Assembly (NCBI GenBank): GCA_027186245.1
Contig: CP114489.1
Span: 3,789,501-3,853,500, forward strand
Direction: 5' to 3'
Source: Coriaria nepalensis
Taxonomy: Eukaryota > Streptophyta > Magnoliopsida > Cucurbitales > Coriariaceae
Length of the DNA stretch: 64,000 bases
Shown one piece after another: positions 59,741-64,000 of this stretch. The notes below the pieces were generated by a model. It was not told the origin of the DNA and ran no database searches. It saw only the letters and a list, made by a program, of their open reading frames with translations. Made by a program: the position numbers and the translations under genes. The stretch's first letter is position 1. The number at the start of each line of letters is the position of its first letter.

Positions 59741-60731
59741 GGAGAAACGTTCGCATTCCAGGCTGAGATTAACCAGCTTCTCAGCCTTATCATCAACACC
59801 TTCTACAGAAACAGAGAGATTTTCCTGCAAGAGCTCATCAGTAATGCCTCCGATGTACGTATCTCTACTTGTTCATCTTTTTGCTTTTTTATCTTCCTTC
59901 TTTGTAGCCATGGAGATTAATCAAGCTTTCTTCTCTGTTCTTTTTGAACGAGATATGGAATGAATTAGGTAATGATTTGTGCTTATTAGGAATTTTGAAC
60001 ATCGGTCTATTATTATTTCGATTTTTACCGCCAGAATGCAATTTGGGAGTAAATCCTGGTGATTTGGTTCGTAGGCACTTGATAAAATCCGATTTGAGAG
60101 TTTAACGGACAAGATTTAGCTTGATCCACAGCTTGAGCTCTTCATTAGGATTGTTCCTGACAAAGCGAATCATACCCTCTCCATCGTTGATAGTGCCGTC
60201 GGCATGACTAAATCCGGTATTTTAACTTTTTTGTTATTCTCTTCATCCTAATTTTGTTACCAGTGAATACTGACTGGGTTTGAATCTTCTTCTGCCTAAT
60301 TGTTAGAGTTTGTGAACAACTTGGGTACCATCGCAAGATCTGGAACCAAGGAGTTCATGGAGGCATCGCAGGCAGGGGCTGATGTCAGCATGATCGGCCA
60401 ATTCGAGTGGGGTTCTATTCAGCTTACCTTGTGGCCGAAAAAGTAATTGTGACTACAAAGCATATTGACGATGAGAAGTCTCAGGCTGGAGGGTGTGACA
60501 CGAGACTTTGGAGGAGAGCCTTTGGGTAGAGGAACAAAGGTCACTCTCTTCCTCAAGGATGATCAGGTTAGGCTAACACAAATCACTCATATCCCTGTCT
60601 ATTATTTTGTGTTCAATTAATTATTTTTTTTAATGTTGTTTCAGCTGGAGTACTTGGAAGAAAGGAAGCTGAAAGATCTGGTGAAAAAACACTCCGAGTT
60701 TATCAGTTATCCCCGTATTAGGCATCAATGA
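59741..60731 (+). pseudogene. Cytosolic HSP90 pseudogene, N-terminal ATPase domain only, introns retained
   Basis: [20 protein letters not shown]...ELISNASD is followed by an intron (59854 to about 60074), then ALDKIRFESLTDKI-stop-LDPQLELFIRI, VDSAVGMTK, a second intron, and [30 protein letters not shown]. One base is missing from GTTCGGAGTGGGGTTC, shifting the frame. Later come [25 protein letters not shown], a third intron, and LEYLEERKLKDLVKKHSEFI before the homology ends. The start codon is absent. It corresponds to roughly the first 200 residues of HSP90 (the GHKL ATPase domain). Retained introns point to a partial genomic duplication, not a processed copy. Confidence 0.85.
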
Positions 60732-61002
60732 TCTTGTTTTGAATATCATAAGGGCAAACTAGACGTAACATCCATTAAACAAAACTTCGATAATGTATTA
60801 AATAATTTGTTGAAATGATCGTATGATCCAAAAGTATCTGAAACAGAGCTTTCTGGTAGCTTGATTTCGTAGAGAACGATAAAAATAATTTACAGTTTTC
60901 GAGTGTGCAACTTCGTGCAATCAAACTACTCTTATCTCCTCTAATTAAGCGGCCAAAATCAAAATCACATCTTAAAGAACTACTAGATGCAGAGGAAAAA
61001 AT

Positions 61003-62126
61003 TCAAGGAAGGTTCGAGCTCGCTGGGCCTGCACCGCCGCCACGGCCGAATCCAGGCCTTCCACCAGGACCCTGCAAGAAGATGCTGCAATGGTCACTCT
61101 ATTTCCATTTACAAATATCATAGTTAAAAGTAAATGCAGCCTTACAACAAAACCACTCCTCTGATGAAATAAAACATACCAAACCTGAAACCTCCAATAC
61201 TCAATGATAAAACACTCGACGGTAAACAGATTATAAAAAGATTTAAAATAGTAAATCCAAAAATTACCCCGAAGGATGGCCTATAGTCAGCAGGGGCTCC
61301 ACCCTTGTCACCAAAGTCACCACCAGGTCCGCGAGGACCTGCGCGGTAGCCATCACGGTCACCAAACCTCCGCTCCCCATCAAAACGAGATGGACCACTA
61401 TTCCAAAATAATCAACAGACACAAAATCAATAAACAAAAGTAAACAAGTGAAAACAAATCCCAATACAAGAGGCAACCCCCAGTGTTAACTTACCGTGGG
61501 CGATCGCCTTGCGGGCCTCCCAAAGGCCTACCAGCAGGCTTGGCCTGTTTCTTTAAGGTTGCAGGGACAATTTCCGATGGAAGGTTTAGGTAAGTTCTGA
61601 GGAACTCAATTCCATCATTGGTTAGATACCAGTAGTAGTGCATCCAAGCAAAAGTCTCACGCACATACTCTTTCGACTTGAAACTCTGCATAAGCTTGAT
61701 CACCTGCAAGTTCGGCACATCGATTTCTGGGTGCTTGGCCAAATTGTAGTCCTTCTTAGCATAACAAACTCCCTCTAAGAAAACCAATAACAATAATTCA
61801 GAAAAATGCTAGAAAAGTTGATTTTTTTTAATGAGGAGAAACTGCATACGTGAAATTTATACTGCATACCTTGGAAGAGGTATTTCGAGATCTCTCTGCG
61901 ATTCTTGTCAGTAATTATCTGAATAGAACGAAATAATCAGACGAATTAGAGAGTAAGATGCAGCGAGATTTAGCTCAACTCCACAAGCTATCATATAAGC
62001 TCGTTCATCTTCACAAAATTTCCCTCTCGTTTAACGTTTACTTTAGTCCGTTTTCACAGAGAGTAAGTAAACAATGCATCGATGAAAATAAAAAAGTCGA
62101 CTGACGAGAACGACGGAGCGTACCAT
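61003..62126 (-). CDS. RPS10: 40S ribosomal protein eS10 (RPS10), 176 aa
   Basis: Five exons: 62124-62126 (ATG alone), 61870-61918, 61495-61774, 61268-61397 and 61003-61071 (531 nt with stop). The sequence runs [36 protein letters not shown], then [20 protein letters not shown] (the S10/plectin domain), ending in a Gly/Arg-rich tail ([40 protein letters not shown]). eS10 sits on the head of the 40S subunit near the mRNA entry side. The length agrees with plant RPS10 proteins (about 177-180 aa). The initiator codon forms the very end of exon 1 and is followed at once by the donor GTACGC, a plausible layout for ribosomal protein genes. No lesions. Confidence 0.95.
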
Positions 62127-62738
62127 TGTTGCGACTTAGAGAAAACTGCTACGTCGAGACCGGCCGGCGAAAAGGTAGGAAGCTAAGATTACTTCCTTGA
62201 AAAACTCTTATGCCTCGCTGAATCAGAAGCAATAAACCCTAACATCACAAGAGTCCTTCACTCTTTATAGGAAAGGGCTGAGATGTTCATGTTGATGAGG
62301 AGGGCCTATTCAAATTGGGCTCAATATATGAGCCCCGATCCCTATATGGGCCTGGTAATGGGCCCTTTTATCTCCACTCTTAATCTTTAAAGACCTCTTT
62401 CTAGGAGTAGCGCAATTGATTGAAAAAACAAACGACAAGTCGTTTTAAAAACTTGATCCATATTGCATTGGCATTGCCTTTATTCATTTGATTTCATACC
62501 CAAACTCCAGAAAATAAATAACATCTCACGTATATATGCAAGCTTGTACATGTCTTACAATATACATTTGATCATGAATCATCACACCCCTTGCAATAAA
62601 AATAAACAGATCACTTAATTAATTTTCCGAATGCCTTGGACCGTTGATTTCCATAAGTTCGTTCTAAAGAAAGCAAATTATGTTAAGCCTCACAACAATA
62701 ATTAGATAACTTTAATGAGAAAAAGGACAATTAATCAA
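62127..62738. other. RPS10 leader/promoter and MYB 3' flank
   Basis: 62127-62280 contains the RPS10 leader. Around 62302-62352 are GGGCTC/GGGCCT motifs (telo-box/GGGCC-like elements are common in plant ribosomal protein promoters). The rest is the MYB 3' region. No gene seen. Confidence 0.4.
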
Positions 62739-63969
62739 TCAAGGGAAGTATGAAAATGTAGTACTTATAACATTAGCTGATGATCCGATAGTCGAAGAAG
62801 ATCCCGGAATAATATTGTGATCAGCGGATCCGTTAAGTTGGCCTCCTAATTGATCAACATTGTCCCATAATAGAATGTTTGAACAATATTGCTGCTGCTG
62901 CTCGTGATCGTGATCATGACGAGATTCAACCCACTTCAAATTATTCCCTGTCTCTCCCTGATCACCATCCATGTTACGTTCGCCCATCATGTTGTGATCT
63001 ATCAATGGTGGTAAATAATTAATATACATCCCATAATTGCTTGTTAATGCAAGTACTTGAGGCGGGAAAATCGATTCATGAATCTGGTGATCGACATGTC
63101 GGTTTGGCTCGCTAGAAGTAGTACTACTCCATGTTTCTGGATTGATCGAGCTCACTGTTTCTGCAGGAGCAGCTAATTCAAGTGAGGTAGTGTCAAACAT
63201 GAAAAAAGGGCAAGAAGCTGCAGCTGGGAATAGTGTTTCTTGAAGAACTGGTAATTGCTTTGCCGCCGTAGAATCTTGATTCATAAAGACTAGTTGGCTG
63301 GAGTTATTAAAACCAGGTTGAAAACGATCATTAGTACCGGTGGTAGCGACTGGCGCAGTACTTGTTGAAGTTGAAGTAGTTGCAGAAGGTTTTCGCATCT
63401 TCTTTTTGATCCATGAATTCCAGTAATTCTTAATCTCGTTGTCTGTTCTTCCAGGCAAATGACTTGCTATGTGAGCCCATCTAAAATTAACATTTTGTAC
63501 GTTCCAGTCATTTACATATATAGCTTTAAGTCCAGAGAGAAAATCCTACAATTGAATTAAAAAAAAAATACCTATTGCCTACAGCTGCATGAAGGTTAAT
63601 GATCAACTTCTCCTCCTCGGAAGTGAACCGGCCTCTTCTTATATCCGGTCGTAGATAGTTAATCCATCTCAACCGGCAGCTCTTTCCGCACCTTTGTAGT
63701 CCTGGAAAATAATCATGCTTGCGCATGAGCATGTCATAAGCCATTTGGTTAACCTATATAACTATATATATTATACATATGTATTTACAAAATGTGACGA
63801 CGGTTGATGAGAGAGAGAGAGAGAGAGAAAGGGGACCGGCTTTGTCAGGGACCTCACTCCAACAGCCATAGCCATGAGTTGTTATGTATCGCATCAGCTT
63901 CTCGTCCTCTTCTGGTGACCAAAGCCCTCTCTTCACCTTCTGTTGGTTGCAGCATGAATGGTGTCCCAT
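62739..63969 (-). CDS. MYB103: R2R3-MYB transcription factor, MYB103-type, 334 aa
   Basis: Three exons: 63837-63969, 63572-63701 and 62739-63480 (1005 nt). The start [20 protein letters not shown] leads into R2 ([20 protein letters not shown], then [20 protein letters not shown]) and R3 ([20 protein letters not shown], then [20 protein letters not shown] and WNSWIKKK). The [11 protein letters not shown] start and CWSEVP set mark MYB103 (At1g63910 in Arabidopsis), a secondary-wall MYB controlling lignin (F5H) and cellulose genes in fibres and vessels. The C-terminal activation region is Ser/Thr- and Asn-rich with a poly-Gln run ([10 protein letters not shown]). Intron positions after codon 44 and inside R3 are the common R2R3 pattern; the intron 1 donor GTCCCC is weak. 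Frame intact. Confidence 0.92.
63808..63830 (-). repeat. (GA/CT)n microsatellite in MYB intron 1
   Basis: A GA run of about 20 bases beginning a few bases inside the intron, on the gene strand a CT tract right behind the weak GTCCCC donor. Confidence 0.7.
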
Positions 63970-64000
63970 TTTTTGATATAGCTAGCTGATGGAGATCAGT

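Overview
The window is 64 kb of nuclear DNA from a dicot plant. The genes have many short GT-AG introns, the spacers are very AT-rich, and the families are plant-specific (BEL1, R2R3-MYB, CCT, PLAC8, PPR, EC1). It also carries decayed MULE, hAT and Copia elements. I cannot name the species; a woody rosid is only a guess. Exon models were built by hand from reading frame, splice sites and remembered family sequences, and no search was run.

Left part (1-19.3 kb): six genes or tRNAs, all on the minus strand. They are the 5' part of a hydroxyproline-rich glycoprotein family gene, tRNA-Thr(UGU), a class III ubiquitin-conjugating enzyme of the UBC4/5/6 group (183 aa), an ARID-ELM2 chromatin protein (601 aa), an N-terminally acylated RING-H2 E3 like RHB1A (214 aa), and a SAP30-related histone-deacetylase subunit of the AFR type (220 aa). 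All have clean frames.

Middle (19.9-33 kb): a decay zone. It holds a MULE transposase relic, then four neighbouring genes that all carry lesions: an SR45a-like RRM/RS splicing factor, an egg-cell EC1-like secreted peptide, a CCT-domain gene with two in-frame stops but an otherwise complete CCT domain, and a PLAC8-family gene. The adjacent RING-H2 gene (BRH1-like) is intact.

Right part (33.3-64 kb): a long AT-rich spacer, then a BEL1 homeodomain gene whose C-terminal third lies in a shifted frame. It is followed by an array of palindromic repeats of about 84 bp, a PPR pseudogene, a possible small basic-protein gene, and a hAT transposase pseudogene with a small Copia remnant nested inside. 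Next come a GH28 polygalacturonase, an MPK4-type MAP kinase (376 aa), an intron-bearing HSP90 pseudogene, ribosomal protein eS10 and a MYB103-type R2R3-MYB.

The order UBC - RING (RHB1A-like) - CCT - PLAC8 - RING-H2 - BEL1 resembles, from memory, Arabidopsis blocks around UBC4-BEL1 on chromosome 5 and UBC5-MYB103 on chromosome 1. This suggests an ancient conserved gene neighbourhood that is partly fractionated here. The genes do not form a pathway. Shared themes are ubiquitination (one E2, two E3s), chromatin and transcription control (ARID-ELM2, AFR, BEL1, MYB103, CCT) and cell-wall biology (GH28, MYB103).
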